Positions 42,881 through 52,865 of a stretch of DNA of 64,000 nt are shown in pieces. Position numbers and translations under genes: made by a program. Numbering within the stretch: the first letter of the stretch is position 1; each line of letters begins with the position of its first letter. The notes below the pieces were generated by a model. It saw only the letters and a program-made list of their open reading frames with translations, was not told where the DNA came from and did not search any database. The DNA is from Euborellia annulipes (lineage: Eukaryota > Arthropoda > Insecta > Dermaptera > Anisolabididae): the NCBI GenBank assembly GCA_023213315.1, contig JAKCPI010026484.1:1-64000 (forward strand), read 5' to 3'.

Positions 42881-42977
42881 AAGAATTGTTGGCATTAGGC
42901 CACCAGCCATTTTTGCCACCGCTAATTTTATTAAGTACTACACATAAAAAAATTTTCGTTCAAATCGGTGACATGAA
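42320..42977. repeat. Large inverted repeat with two tRNA-like arms
   Basis: Arms pair from CATCACCGATTTGAACG (42,322) to CGTTCAAATCGGTGA (about 42,960). Facing tRNA-like segments near the centre share CCGAGTTCGAATCTCGC with a paired T-arm (42,530-42,547 and complement at 42,664-42,681). The right arm contains an insert of about 80 bp bracketed by TTAAGTA, with an ATTT microsatellite and GGCATTAGGCCACCAGCC. Confidence 0.6.
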
Positions 42978-43012
42978 GGCTATGCACTAAATTTTTATAT
43001 ATCGGCGGAACT

Positions 43013-43127
43013 AAATATATCTCGACACAAAAAATTCTGGTGTGACAAACACAGAAAACTTTCAAATAGCCAAAAATAAGAGAAAGTTGTTGCGTTACGA
43101 CCAATCACACCAGATTTTTTAATTTCC
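43013..43127 (+). mobile_element. Family A tail hairpin, diverged
   Basis: CTCGACACAAAAAATTCTGG through AATAAGAGAAAGTTG to CAATCACACCAGATTTTTT. Confidence 0.65.
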
Positions 43128-43799
43128 ACAAGAATTTAATAAAAATTAAATTAATTATATTTTAAATGAATTTTTCAAGGAATATATAAAAAAAAAATTT
43201 TTATCTTTGCATTTCATTTGAAGAAAAAACATTAGAAACAATTCTTAATTAAAAAAAAAAAAAAAAAAACAACGTTGGGAATTGTCTTTTTTTTTAATGA
43301 AAACTAAAAAAAAAAAAGAAAATTCCAATAAAAATTTCCCAATAAAAAATAAAATAAACGCAAGATAAAAACTCCGGTGGTGGTGGTGGTGGTGCCTTTG
43401 CCAAATGAAATGCGTCGTCGTCGTTGTCGATGCTTCTTGCTTGATAAGAGATAAGGAATTCTCAAATCGACATTTGTTTCTTATAAGCTAGAATGTCTGT
43501 CACAAAAGAGAGAGAGAGAGAGAGGGAATACTACTACAACAACAAGAAATCGACAGAGAGAGATATTGTCTTTGTATTTTTAGGAGGAAAAAAAATAAAA
43601 TCAAAAAGACATTTATCAAAAAAAAAAAAAAAAGAATTAGACAAGATTTATTAAATATTAAATGTTTTTTTTCCCCTATAGCTATACAATAATAAATCCT
43701 TTTTAATTTAACGTCAACTTGGATTGTTGAAAAAATTTGATTCTGGTTTTTATTAGAGAATTTTCCAATCGATTCTTAATTTAAAAATATTATTTTGAT
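43128..43799. other. Unannotated AT-rich stretch
   Basis: GGT microsatellite at 43,377-43,394 and GA microsatellite near 43,508-43,524. Nothing else recognised. Confidence 0.4.
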
Positions 43800-44229
43800 A
43801 CTTAACTTGATAAATGGCTGGCGATGGCATTTTATTTATACAGACTGTTATGATACAGTTTCAGCTTGAAGATGGTTCTAAACCCGAACCAAAACGTTAA
43901 TAAACCACTGCACTCTTGTATATCGTAGGATTTTAATTCTGGTCCCATTTGGGACTATGCATTTCAATTTTATTAATTTTATTACAAGACTTATCTGGAT
44001 TTTGATAAATAAATTACAAAAATTAGTTTGTTTTTTATTATTGGAAGTTAGGCAACCTAAATGATCAATTTTCTTTTGGATCTCTTCTAGCTGATCTATT
44101 CAGCATCCATCATGCATGGACCACTATAGAGATGCAATTAATTCGTTTTAAGTTGGAAAACGCCTAATGGACCTGTTGTCTAACTTCCAGCATCTAAACA
44201 CCAACTTCTATTAATAATAACGTAATAAT
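43800..44229. repeat. PLE-type end, degenerate, plus unannotated flank
   Basis: CTTGAAGATGGTTC, loop, GAACCAAAACGTT near 43,868-43,902 keeps stem II but has changed core bases. The flank up to 44,229 shows nothing recognised. Confidence 0.4.
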
Positions 44230-44650
44230 ATGCTTGTTTTATTTGAAACAAAAATTAGTTACAATTTATACTATTTTGATGTTGCTTCTTGCAACTATTT
44301 TATAATAAATATACAATAAAAATACAAAATACAAAAAGAAATAACAGGCATTTGCACGTTGGTCTTGACAGACCGTCTGCTTAATGGGAAAAGAGGGGGT
44401 GGGTTACGAGTGACTAAAAATTAAATTCTTGAACTAAAGTCCATCTAAAATCCCAAGCTTCAGCCCCAAATTTGGCCAAACTGTTCCAATCTCTGCCCTT
44501 CATAAAATCCTCTTCTGATAGGCGATCTTTACCCAACCACCGCCGTCGAATACATTTCAGAATTGGGCATACAGCGACAAAATGAGACACTGTTTCATTT
44601 TCGTTTAAACAGCAGAGTGAGCATTTATAGATTTTTCCAATCATCTAATA
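44230..44650 (-). pseudogene. LINE ORF2 C-terminus, 5'-truncated
   Basis: The minus strand at 44,644-44,414 reads KCSLCCLNENETVSHFVAVC, a C-x2-C-x8-H-x4-C knuckle followed by PILKCIRRRW, typical of the LINE ORF2 C-terminus. It ends with a stop and an AT-rich 3' UTR. Only about 76 codons remain, with no reverse transcriptase. Different sequence from the LINE at 20,936, so a second family. Confidence 0.65.
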
Positions 44651-45050
44651 ATAATAATATACGATTTATTTATAAATACTCGTATTTATTAGTCAGCTTG
44701 AATTTACAAACAAGTGGCACATAAGAAATTTTCGGCCTCGAGCCACTGTTCCCATTCCGGACTTGGTTTTCTTTTCTCATCAGATTCTCACTTGAGGAAA
44801 TACACTAACTTTTATTATTCTGCAGGTAATTGTCCGCAAAGATTAGTATTAATTGGTAGTCAATATAATTTGAAGGGGGAAACGAACCTTTGTTCGCTAG
44901 AACAAGATGAGCGATTTTCGATTGAGGCTCAGGATAAAAATATATTTTTGTTTTATTTGCTGAAGCTAATGCTTCCCATACACACATTGGCACTGAAGAT
45001 GGCATCCATTATGGTTACCGAAAAGTCAGCTTAGAATAAAGTGTTAAGAA
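44651..45050 (+). mobile_element. PLE-type end with hammerhead-like motif
   Basis: CACTGAAGATGGC (CTGAAGA at 44,993-44,999), imperfect stem II, ACCGAAA (GAAA 45,020-45,023), AGTCAGC. An inverted GTCAGCTTGAATTTA lies near 44,691, so this may be another palindrome of about 350 bp. The overlapping ORF is not considered coding. Confidence 0.45.
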
Positions 45051-45335
45051 GGTAGTCCGACTAAATGCTGGTTTCATTCCTTGCGAACCCAAAATATTTT
45101 TTTTTTCTTTTGCATTCTATAAAAATTTTAATTTACTCGGTTACATGGAGGAACTGATATTGTTCTGATGACAATATTTATGTAAAATTGTTTCTTAGAT
45201 AATATGAGAAGAACTTTTGAAAATATCGTATGAACTTTTGTTAGTTGATTTTTTATAAATCCTGACAAAAAAGATTTCTGATCTAAATTAAATTGTTTGG
45301 AGTTATACGTATGTCTTTTGGCTGGAAATTGTCGA

Positions 45336-45525
45336 TATTATTGATAGGCTACTATGTAGGCAGCCAGGACGAGAAAAAAACAGAAGTTTATTTCAATGTG
45401 CTCGTCGACGTTTCGGATGCTAAACGCCCCTTTCTGCACTATAATTGACACCTTTGAACTCAAAACGTCGACGAGCACATTAAAATAAAATGGAGTTTTA
45501 TTTCTGGCTGTCTACATAGTATCAA
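45336..45525. mobile_element. PLE-type palindrome 6 (short)
   Basis: ATTGATAGGCTACTATGTAG pairs with CTACATAGTATCAAT, and GTGCTCGTCGACGTTT pairs with AACGTCGACGAGCAC. The left arm has GAAACGTCGAC on the minus strand, but the CTGANGA box is mutated. Confidence 0.6.
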
Positions 45526-46318
45526 TAAGTTAATATAAATTGCTTGGTTTAATTTTTTGGAAAAATGGAAGACATATTTAAAGAAAACACTTTCTATGGT
45601 CCTTTAAATTTAGGCCTGGTGGCCTGGACATTCAATCCTGTAAAATTAATATTCAAATGAAAGAACAAATTACTCGAATATTTTTGTGATAAACATTCAA
45701 AATCCAAATAGTACAAGATTTCTTCTCATCATTATGTCAACTAGAAGAATGATCTACCATCAATCATTTTCTAAATAAATAAAAAAGATCAAAGAGTAAA
45801 ATGATTTTTTCTCTTTTTCAAGTTCAATTCAATTTAATGAGAACGACAACAACAACAACAACAACAAGGGGAATAAATTATTAATTTAGAGAATATTGTT
45901 TTTGAATGTAGGCAAAGAGAGAGAGAAAATCCCTCGACAAGTGATTATCCCATTATCCAAGCCATTAGGGGAAGATTTATTTTTAATCTCTGATTAATAA
46001 ATGAAAACTTTTTTTTTTGTCATAGGACATGAATATGGATTTTTCTTGTCCAATCATTCATTCGAATTTAAATTTTATTTTTAAAGTGAAACTTTTATTT
46101 GATCCTCTCAAATTTTTTTCGCTCTTCTATCAGCATGTCGTGTAATGTTATTCCCCGCGCAAATTCCATTTTCTCTGAATTTTTTCTTTTCATTCAAATA
46201 CTTTAAATTAATTAGATTTAAAAAAAATTAAAAAATTTTTTACAATAGAATCATAGCCTTTTCTACACTTACCCGCTTATGGGTCTTTTTCGATTCACCG
46301 TCTTAATGTCCAGGAATT
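45526..46318. other. Unannotated AT-rich stretch
   Basis: AAC microsatellite at 45,846-45,867. The block AAAGTGAAACTTTTATTTGA to TCTATCAGCATGTCGTGTAA at 46,084-46,145 recurs near 50,326-50,392. Confidence 0.4.
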
Positions 46319-46319
46319 A

Positions 46320-46893
46320 CCGGCCGTAACTCGGTTAACACTTAGTCTATAAATTCGTATTATGTACCAAATTTTAGCAAATCTAATGCTCTACAACTTT
46401 GCATAGAGGTAGGGTGAACAAAATATGCTTATTTTACGAAATATAAGCGAAAAACTAAAAAATTTCATAATTTTTGAAGTCTTATTTTGACGGGCCGTAG
46501 CACGGTTAATATTGAGTCTATAAATTCGTATTATGTACCAAATTTTAGCAAATCTAATGCTCTACAACTTTGCATAGAAGTATGGTGAACAAAATATGCT
46601 TATTTTACGAAATATAAGCGAAAAACTAAAAAAAATTTCATAATTTTTGAAGTCTAATTTTGACGGGCCGTAGCACGGTTAATGTTGAGTCTATAAATTC
46701 GTATTATGTACCAAATTTTAGCAAATCTAATGCTCTACAACTTTGCATAAGAGTTTGGTGAACAAAATATGCTTATATTACGAAATATAAGCGAAAAACT
46801 AAAAGAATTTCATAATTTTTGAAGTCTAATTTTGACCGGGGTCTTCAAATTCGTATTATGTACCAAATTTTAGCAATTATAATGCTCTTCATC
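46320..46893. repeat. Tandem repeat, about 172-bp monomer, 3.3 copies
   Basis: The GTATTATGTACCAAATTTTA block starts at 46,357, 46,528, 46,701 and 46,853 (spacing 171, 173 and 152, the last unit deleted by about 20 bp). Each full unit also has GGGCCGTAGCACGGTTAAT, CTCTACAACTTTGCATA and TATAAGCGAAAAACTAAA. No ORF runs through. A small satellite-like array. Confidence 0.85.
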
Positions 46894-46895
46894 AT

Positions 46896-47052
46896 GTTTA
46901 TAAATTTTACATCTTGAATTCTAATATATCGACGGAAACTAAATATAACTCGACACAAAAAAAATCAGGTGTGGCAAGCTCAGAACACAACTTTCGATAC
47001 CGAAGGTAAGAGAAAGTTGTGTACTGTGCGATCTTTCACACCAGATTTTTTT
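46896..47052 (+). mobile_element. Family A 3' end
   Basis: TTTATAAATTTTACATCTTG through the hairpin (CAACTTTCGATACCGAAGG, TAAGAGAAAGTTGTG) to TTCACACCAGATTTTTT. It directly follows the tandem array. Confidence 0.7.
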
Positions 47053-47989
47053 AATATGCATGGTCTTACCTCCTCCAAATTTTTTTTTAATTTCTATTTC
47101 AAATCCAAAAATTAATTTAAAACGAGATTCTTTATAAAGAGGAAACGCCAACCAACCAAGATGATGTCATTGCTCTCGGGTGACAAATAATATTTTTCCC
47201 AGTTAATCGACTCGCAAGCGAAAGAGAGAGAGAGAGATCATTCCTTTAAATAGAGCAGCGCCAGGGTTAATATCTATCCTTTTCATTCTTATGGGACTTC
47301 AAAAAGGCCATCAGGACACAAGGATAACGATAATTTTATTCATCCAGTCTAGCCTAAAACTTCTCTCTCTCTCTCTATACGGAGAAGAAGACATATATAG
47401 AAAGAGCTAATTAAGCAAAGGGCGCGAGCGTCTAATCCTGGGGACTGTATAATCAACCCTTTGAGGCAGAAGAAGAGCCGCCCGCCCTCTATATACAATA
47501 TTGTGAGTTTTAGTGCTGCCAAAAGTGGATCTTTGATTTGATCAAAAACAAAGAAGCTCCATTAGTGGCAACTTAAAGTGTTTTAATGCTAAATAAATGG
47601 GAATTTATGTAGAAACTTTCACTCGTCGCTACATCCAATCTTAATCTATTCTATAGAGAGAGAGAGAATGGGTGGGATGCCTTTAGAACGAAACTTAAGC
47701 CAAAAATGTTCAATATACTGTATATATACACATAGCCTATATTAGATACAGATGAGAAAGTTTCCTTTAACAATTGGCTTATTTTGAATATAAGTTTTTA
47801 AAGGGAGAACTCAACTGTGCAATTTTATTTCTTATAAGGTGTATAAGCAGCTTGAAATATCCTATATTCAACTTTTCTCTTATTTTTATTCAAGACAAGA
47901 GGTAGAGGTTTCGCTTTTGTTTCAAGAAATGAAAAACTGGAAAAAAAACTTATTATGAATTTGAATTCTTAAAAGTTTACTTTTGTAGA
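47053..47989. other. Unannotated stretch
   Basis: Several short GA and CT runs. GGATCTTTGATTTGATCAA at 47,529 matches the upstream flank of the U2-like repeats but no U2 sequence follows. Confidence 0.35.
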
Positions 47990-48860
47990 TTACTTTTAGA
48001 TATTCGGAAATAATAAATAAATATCAAGCAAAATTTATTGAGCTCTTTTTGAAATTTTTAACAGTTTCGGCCCTTCATCAAACCATCATCAGGCCTAAAA
48101 ATGATTGTAATACGTTGTAAGTTTTATAAAATTATTTAGTAAAAACAGTCAAATTTGTTTACAAGTCGAATCGTTACTTTTGTAGATTATTTTAAAATAA
48201 ATAACGAAAATAATAATTAAATATCAAGCAATATTTATTATCGGAAATTTATTGATAATGCAATTTTTAACAGTTTCGGTCCATCACCGAACCATTATCA
48301 GACATTACAGACGAAGCAGTGGCGTAGCGAGGGGAGGGGGCAAGGAGGGGCATCATGCCCTGGGCGCTACTCACAAAGGGGCGCCAAATGGTCTTCAAAA
48401 CAACAAATTGCTACATTTTTTGTCTCAAATTTAAAGCCTAGCTTGAGCCTATGACTTTATTTATTTTACTTTATTTATTTATTAATTTACGAGTATATTT
48501 TACATATAATATTATATCGTTTTCGAATGGGGGGGGGGGCGCTAAAAAGCGATTGGGCCACGGGCGCGAGTTAAGCTCACTACGCCACTGAGACGAAGAG
48601 AACATCGGAATTCATAAACATCATCAATACATACTGTATCATCATGTTATTAATATGTATTAATAGAGGTAGAGCATTAGCTTCTGGTGCCAAAGGTTGA
48701 GGGTATTTCCTCCCAGGCGAAAAATATTATTTCAATTTTAATAAATAGAGACGGCTTCTAAATGGGCTCTAAAGATGAATTATAGTGTCACCTTTGTCTG
48801 TAACGTCTAAAATCATTTTTGAGCCTGATGATGTTTTGCTGAAGATATATCAATAAAAGC
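47990..48860. mobile_element. PLE-type foldback region invaded by hAT MITE
   Basis: Two ends carry AACAGTTTCGG on the minus strand, each with a hammerhead-like order: CTGATGA at 48,086-48,092 with GAAA at 48,065-48,068, and CTGATAA with GAAACTG near 48,274-48,300. The AATATCAAGCAA block occurs twice (about 48,013 and 48,223). The hAT insert at 48,317-48,590 interrupts it. A SINE-E-like segment lies at 48,668-48,790. Confidence 0.5.
48317..48590. mobile_element. hAT MITE
   Basis: Ends CAGTGGCGTAGCGAG and CTCACTACGCCACTG, flanked by the perfect 8-bp duplication AGACGAAG (48,309-48,316; 48,591-48,598). Interior G-rich, with GGGCGCTA blocks. Non-autonomous. Confidence 0.9.
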
Positions 48861-49940
48861 TGCTTTTTTTTTTGGACGTTATTTAAAACGTATGGGCGTC
48901 CAGATGGGAGCAAAAAACTTTTGCCTTGTTTACAATAGTATTTATTTATTTATTATATTCAATGTAGGAATGTTCTTTTATAATAAAATAATATGATATG
49001 CTAAAATAATAATTAAAAAAAAAAAAAAATGTCAATGTAATTTTATATTTTTATTAAAATATAATTAAACATATTTGTTATTTGATTTAAAGAGGAATGC
49101 AATTGAAGGGTTTGGGTTTGATGACGCACACAAGCTCCTCGAAATGAGACGAAAAATTAAAGCAAAGATAAAAATCTGGTGTGGCTGTCGCACATCACAC
49201 AACTTAAATAAAATATTTGCTTTCTCACGTGACGAAATTATAATTATTCCAAGTAACTTTCTGAAATTTCTTATAATTTATGATCTCTTGGTCGGTTTGA
49301 AGCATTAAATATAAACCCCAAAGAGGCAGGCTAAGGGTAAAATTATAATATAAATAACTGCAAATATAACAATAACAACAATTAAAAAAACCAATTCCCA
49401 TCAACTCAAAAAACAAAAAAAAAAAAAAAAAAATGAGCCATAAAACAAATTAGTAATAATAATTCCTACTACCCTTTAGAATAATATTTTTGTGAGGCCA
49501 TTTGGTCATAAAAGGGTTTAATAAACCCAAATGCCCGAGGAAAGAAAAACAAAAAGGGGAGATTAAAAAAAAAAAAAAAAAAAAAAATAAAAAAAATAAT
49601 GAAAATAACAATTAATAATATTTTTATAATGTAATCTCTCTCTCTGTGTTATGATTTGTTCTGGAATCATTCATTTCGAAAATTATATATACTAGTAGAC
49701 TGACTATATATCAAAAAAATTTGTTCAGTTTATTTGAGAATGTAAACTTTGGAATCGATAATATTGTATTCTTAATTTAAAATGAAGTTGTTGAAATAAT
49801 ATTTATTCAAAATAACATACAGTGCATAAATGGTTTTTAATTCAAGAATTATACAAAAAATATTTATAATATGCCTAATATTTAATAGGATATGGCATAA
49901 GGGCAGCCAAGGCGATAAATAAAATAAAAATCTATTTTTT
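48861..49940. other. Unannotated AT-rich stretch
   Basis: A family A tail fragment (AAAATCTGGTGTGGCTGTC) lies at 49,171-49,207. Long A runs near 49,410-49,435 and 49,568-49,590. No gene recognised. Confidence 0.4.
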
Positions 49941-49979
49941 GTCGACGTTTCGAGTGCCGATCGCACTCTTCATCAGGAC
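49941..49979 (-). ncRNA. Hammerhead-like ribozyme motif, best match
   Basis: Minus strand: GTC | CTGATGA | AGAGTGC GATC GGCACTC | GAAA | CGTC | GAC. The core boxes are canonical (CTGATGA 49,970-49,976; GAAA 49,948-49,951). Stem II has about 6 bp, and stem I pairs GUC with GAC. Cleavage would follow the GTC. Stem III is minimal (A-CG-U), as in the small hammerheads known from Penelope-like elements. The left flank GGCAGCCAAGG matches the other PLE ends. Activity is inferred from sequence only. Confidence 0.7.
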
Positions 49980-50812
49980 CTACGATCAGTCAAACAATTT
50001 TATTTTAATAGATCATAATTTACAGAAGAGTTAAAAAAATTAAAAAATAGTAAGATGCATACAAAAATGATGTCAAGTTGTCAGGTTAATTGACATGGCA
50101 GTGTAGCAACGTTTTTACCAATTTATATTTTCTTGAAAACTCTCTTTACTGTACCGAGGTCCAAATGAATTAAATTTGCTTTTATTAGTGTGTGTATTTA
50201 AACTCATTTCATAATAAGAGAGGATAATCTTTTATTTTTATATTTGAATATTTAATATTAGTTGTTTTTTTTTTTTTTTCATTCTTTTATTCATCTTCCT
50301 CCCCCCCCCGAAACCACTTTTTTTTAAAGTGAAACTTTTATTTTATGGCCTCAAATTTTTTCGTTCTTCTATCAGCATGTCGCGTTACAAGCCGTGACAT
50401 CAAAGGCCGGCTACAAGGCATGACGTCACAAGCCGTGACGAAAAAATAGGAAAGTTGAAATTTAATATATATGACGAATTATAAAAAAATAATTGTGAGA
50501 TTTAATTATAAATTTTTTAAATTGATAAAATATAATTTTTAAAATCATTTAAAATGATTCAAATCTTCAATTACTAAATAAATATTGTTCTCAGTTTTTA
50601 ACATACATCTATTGATTTCCCATTTTCCAATTATTGAGTCAGGATTAAAAACGCGATTTTAATACCCTTAATCGAATAATTTTCAGTTAAACGCCTACTA
50701 GCTGAAAAAAAAAGTTTCACTTGCATCGTGATTTCATAAAACCACACAATGATTTTTTTTGTGGTTTATATGTTAATATACATAATAATTTTTATCCATT
50801 GCATAATTTTTA
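49980..50812. other. Unannotated stretch with short repeats
   Basis: The 50,326-50,392 block repeats the one at 46,084. ACAAGCCGTGAC units follow at 50,386-50,440. TTTCAGTTAAACGCCTACTA and AAAGTTTCACTT at about 50,680-50,721 may be its inverted partner. Confidence 0.4.
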
Positions 50813-51298
50813 TTGTATATTTATTTGAAGGAGGTATATAGCTGAGTGTTGATAATCAAATAGGAAGAATAAAATGAGCAAGCAGCTAATTATATTTCAA
50901 TTTATTAAGAAACCAGGCCGACTTTCGGTCACATATGGGACCATCCTCAGGGCCAGGTTAATGTCTGAAAATACATATAATCCTCGCCACGTTATATTGG
51001 GCATTCACAATTGCATGCAGCTTAATCATGACAATGCCTCAAATTATGTTATTACCATACCATGGACAGAGACACTCTCTGTCCATGGTATGGTAATAAC
51101 ATAATTTGAGGCATTGTCATGATTAGCTGCATGCAATTGTGAATGCCCAATATAACGTGGCGAGGATATATGTACTTTTCAGACATTAACCTGGCCCTGA
51201 GGATGGTCCCATGTGACCGAAACGTCGGCCCTAGTTTCTAATAAATTGAAATATAATTAGCTGCTGCTCATTTTATTCTTCCTATTTGTATATTTATT
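50813..51298. mobile_element. PLE-type palindrome 7, near perfect
   Basis: Inverted repeat with arms of about 200 bp meeting at GACAGAGACACTCTCTGTC. The outer arms are GGAAGAATAAAATGAGCA and complement. The 13-bp duplication TTGTATATTTATT flanks it (50,813-50,825; 51,286-51,298). Each arm has a hammerhead-like core. It abuts the 3' end of the PLE endonuclease relic, so it may be that element's terminal repeat or a separate insertion beside it. Confidence 0.75.
51193..51230 (+). ncRNA. Hammerhead-like ribozyme motif
   Basis: GGCC | CTGAGGA | TGGTCCCATGTGACC | GAAA | CGTC | GGCC. CTGAGGA is at 51,197-51,203 and GAAA at 51,219-51,222. Stem I is four GC pairs (GGCC with GGCC). Stem II is GGTC with GACC. 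The opposite arm (about 50,911-50,949, minus) has the same motif but lacks the C after GAAA. Confidence 0.65.
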
Positions 51299-51353
51299 GA
51301 TTGGGCGATATTTTCATATACAATGCCAAGATCTTGTAGATCGCTCATGTTAT

Positions 51354-52330
51354 TTACGGCTGTACCACTAAATTTTGAGATGGCAAGCATTTAGGCAAAC
51401 ATTGATTGTTGTCTTTATATATAATTTTACAATTTGAAAAATCAAATTTGTGTCCTGATTCAAGCGCATGAGTTGCCAGAGCTGTTTTTTACTTTCTCTT
51501 ACCTATGTATATATGTAATATATATATAGAGAGAAAGTATTGGATTCATGTCAAAAATTCGATGTCGAGATTTTGATGGATATACACGTTTTGAGGTCCC
51601 CTGAATCCAAAAAGTGGTTTTCGCGACATGATCTGTCTGTCTGTCTGTGTGTGTGTGTGTGTCTGTGTGTCTGTGTGTCTGTGAACAAAATATCTCAAGA
51701 ACGAAAAAGAGCTAGGAAGTTGAAATTTTATATTTAAGTTAGGCACCCCCATGGGACGTGACACGAAGCTTTTGAACAAAATCGACCAAAAAGTACTAGC
51801 ACTTTACTGATTCACTTTTTCAGTTTTTTTCGATTTTCTCAAAATTTGCTCCAACGATTTTTTTTAAAATTCAAAAATCAATTATTTTTTAGATTCTCTA
51901 TAAAATGTATATTCTCATTTTGTGATTGAAATCTTCTGAAGACCACTTTACTCTTGTACTTCATAGAAAAGATAGGAGAAATGGTTGCCATGGTATCAAA
52001 ATATAAATATTTTCCCATACTTATAAATTTTACATCTTGAATTCAATTGTACCCTACTGTCGGAAACTAAATATATGTCGACACAAAAAATCTGGTGTGA
52101 CAAGCACAGTACACAACTTTCGATTACCGAAGGTAATCGAAAGTTGTGTGCTGTGCGCCAGTCACACCAGATTTTCCTTCTTGTTAATAATCGCGATTTC
52201 GTGCTCTCGTATGTAGTCTGCGAGTTTGCTCTTAGTGGTGCCTATCTAACAGGCGTTGCAGTTTATTAAGTGATCACCAAGGCAGACAACGTTGATATTG
52301 TCATTTTTGGCTATAGCATCTTTTTGATTA
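51354..52330 (-). pseudogene. Penelope-like GIY-YIG endonuclease relic, interrupted
   Basis: Minus strand. Before the insert it reads LINCNAC, a TAG codon where the family normally has Tyr, then IGTTKSKLADYIREHEIAII. This is the CxxC...YIG...L..yi.EH pattern of the C-terminal GIY-YIG nuclease of Penelope-like retroelements. After the insert at 51,487-52,172 it continues ALATHALESGHKFDF, the usual A-x-H...H-x-FDF segment, and ends at a stop at 51,354-51,356. The reverse transcriptase is absent. The nonsense codon and the insertion make it dead. It shows directly that PLEs populated this locus. Confidence 0.75.
51487..52172 (+). mobile_element. Family A, full-length copy inside PLE relic
   Basis: From ACTTTCTCTTACC to CAGTCACACCAGA, with both hairpins. 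The left flank is GCTGTTTTTT and the right flank TTTTCCTTC. The PLE reading frame implies an original T6 run between GCTG and CCTTC, so about four T were duplicated or supplied. This fixes the element borders. TG/TC microsatellite at 51,631-51,682. Confidence 0.85.
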
Positions 52331-52375
52331 AAATTTGCCTAATATATTATATTTATTAACTCAAAAAAAGTAGGT

Positions 52376-52560
52376 GTTACCGGGTGTTGAACCACGGATT
52401 TGCCGATTTGTCCTATCATTAGATCACATCATTTTCCTACATGGGTTCCCGTCACAAGCAACAAAAATTTATTTCAATTGAATTGGCTACCAATCAAGGA
52501 ACGGAGTCTCAAATGCCCTTCGATGCTGAAAAAGAACTTAAACAAAACTAATATTAAAGT
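52376..52560 (-). mobile_element. tRNA-headed SINE (E-type body), plus strand shows its complement
   Basis: The head, read on the minus strand, has B-box-like GGTTCAACACCCGG and A-box-like TGTGATCTAATGATAGG. The body has the CAATTGAATTGG palindrome and tail AAATGCCCTTCGATGCTG. The same head occurs at 54,138. Confidence 0.6.
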
Positions 52561-52669
52561 ATTTATCAATTGTGGGGTTTCTCATACAAACAATCTCGCG
52601 CCTCTAGAGTGGAGCATTTTATCAATTCATGATGACTAGGCACTTCTCCTATGGATCAAATTAAGCGAT

Positions 52670-52865
52670 TCAAATGGCCGAACAAGGTGCTTATGGTCTA
52701 GTGATAGGGAATGTTGAGTACACTCAACTGCCTCATGTACTCGAGAGATGAGCCTAGACAACAACCAAAATGCTTCGCCGTCTTTCCCACAACAGTTGTT
52801 GACCACTCTCGAGCCCTTATGGCTCTGAGAGCTTCAACTCCGGGCTAAATCAACTTTTTTCCGAC
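52670..52865 (+). repeat. tRNA-like repeat
   Basis: GTGCTTATGGTCTAGTGATA is A-box-like. CTCGAGAGATGAGCC and an inverted pair (ACTCTCGAGCCC, GGCTCTGAGAG) follow. Probably another SINE head; the B box is not clear. Confidence 0.35.

Noticed and set aside
44714..45034. 106-codon ORF as a gene
   Set aside because: It overlaps a PLE-type end with a hammerhead-like motif, has an opposed ORF and shows no domain.
46320..46893. CRISPR-like array
   Set aside because: Whole units of about 172 bp repeat without unique spacers, in clearly eukaryotic DNA.
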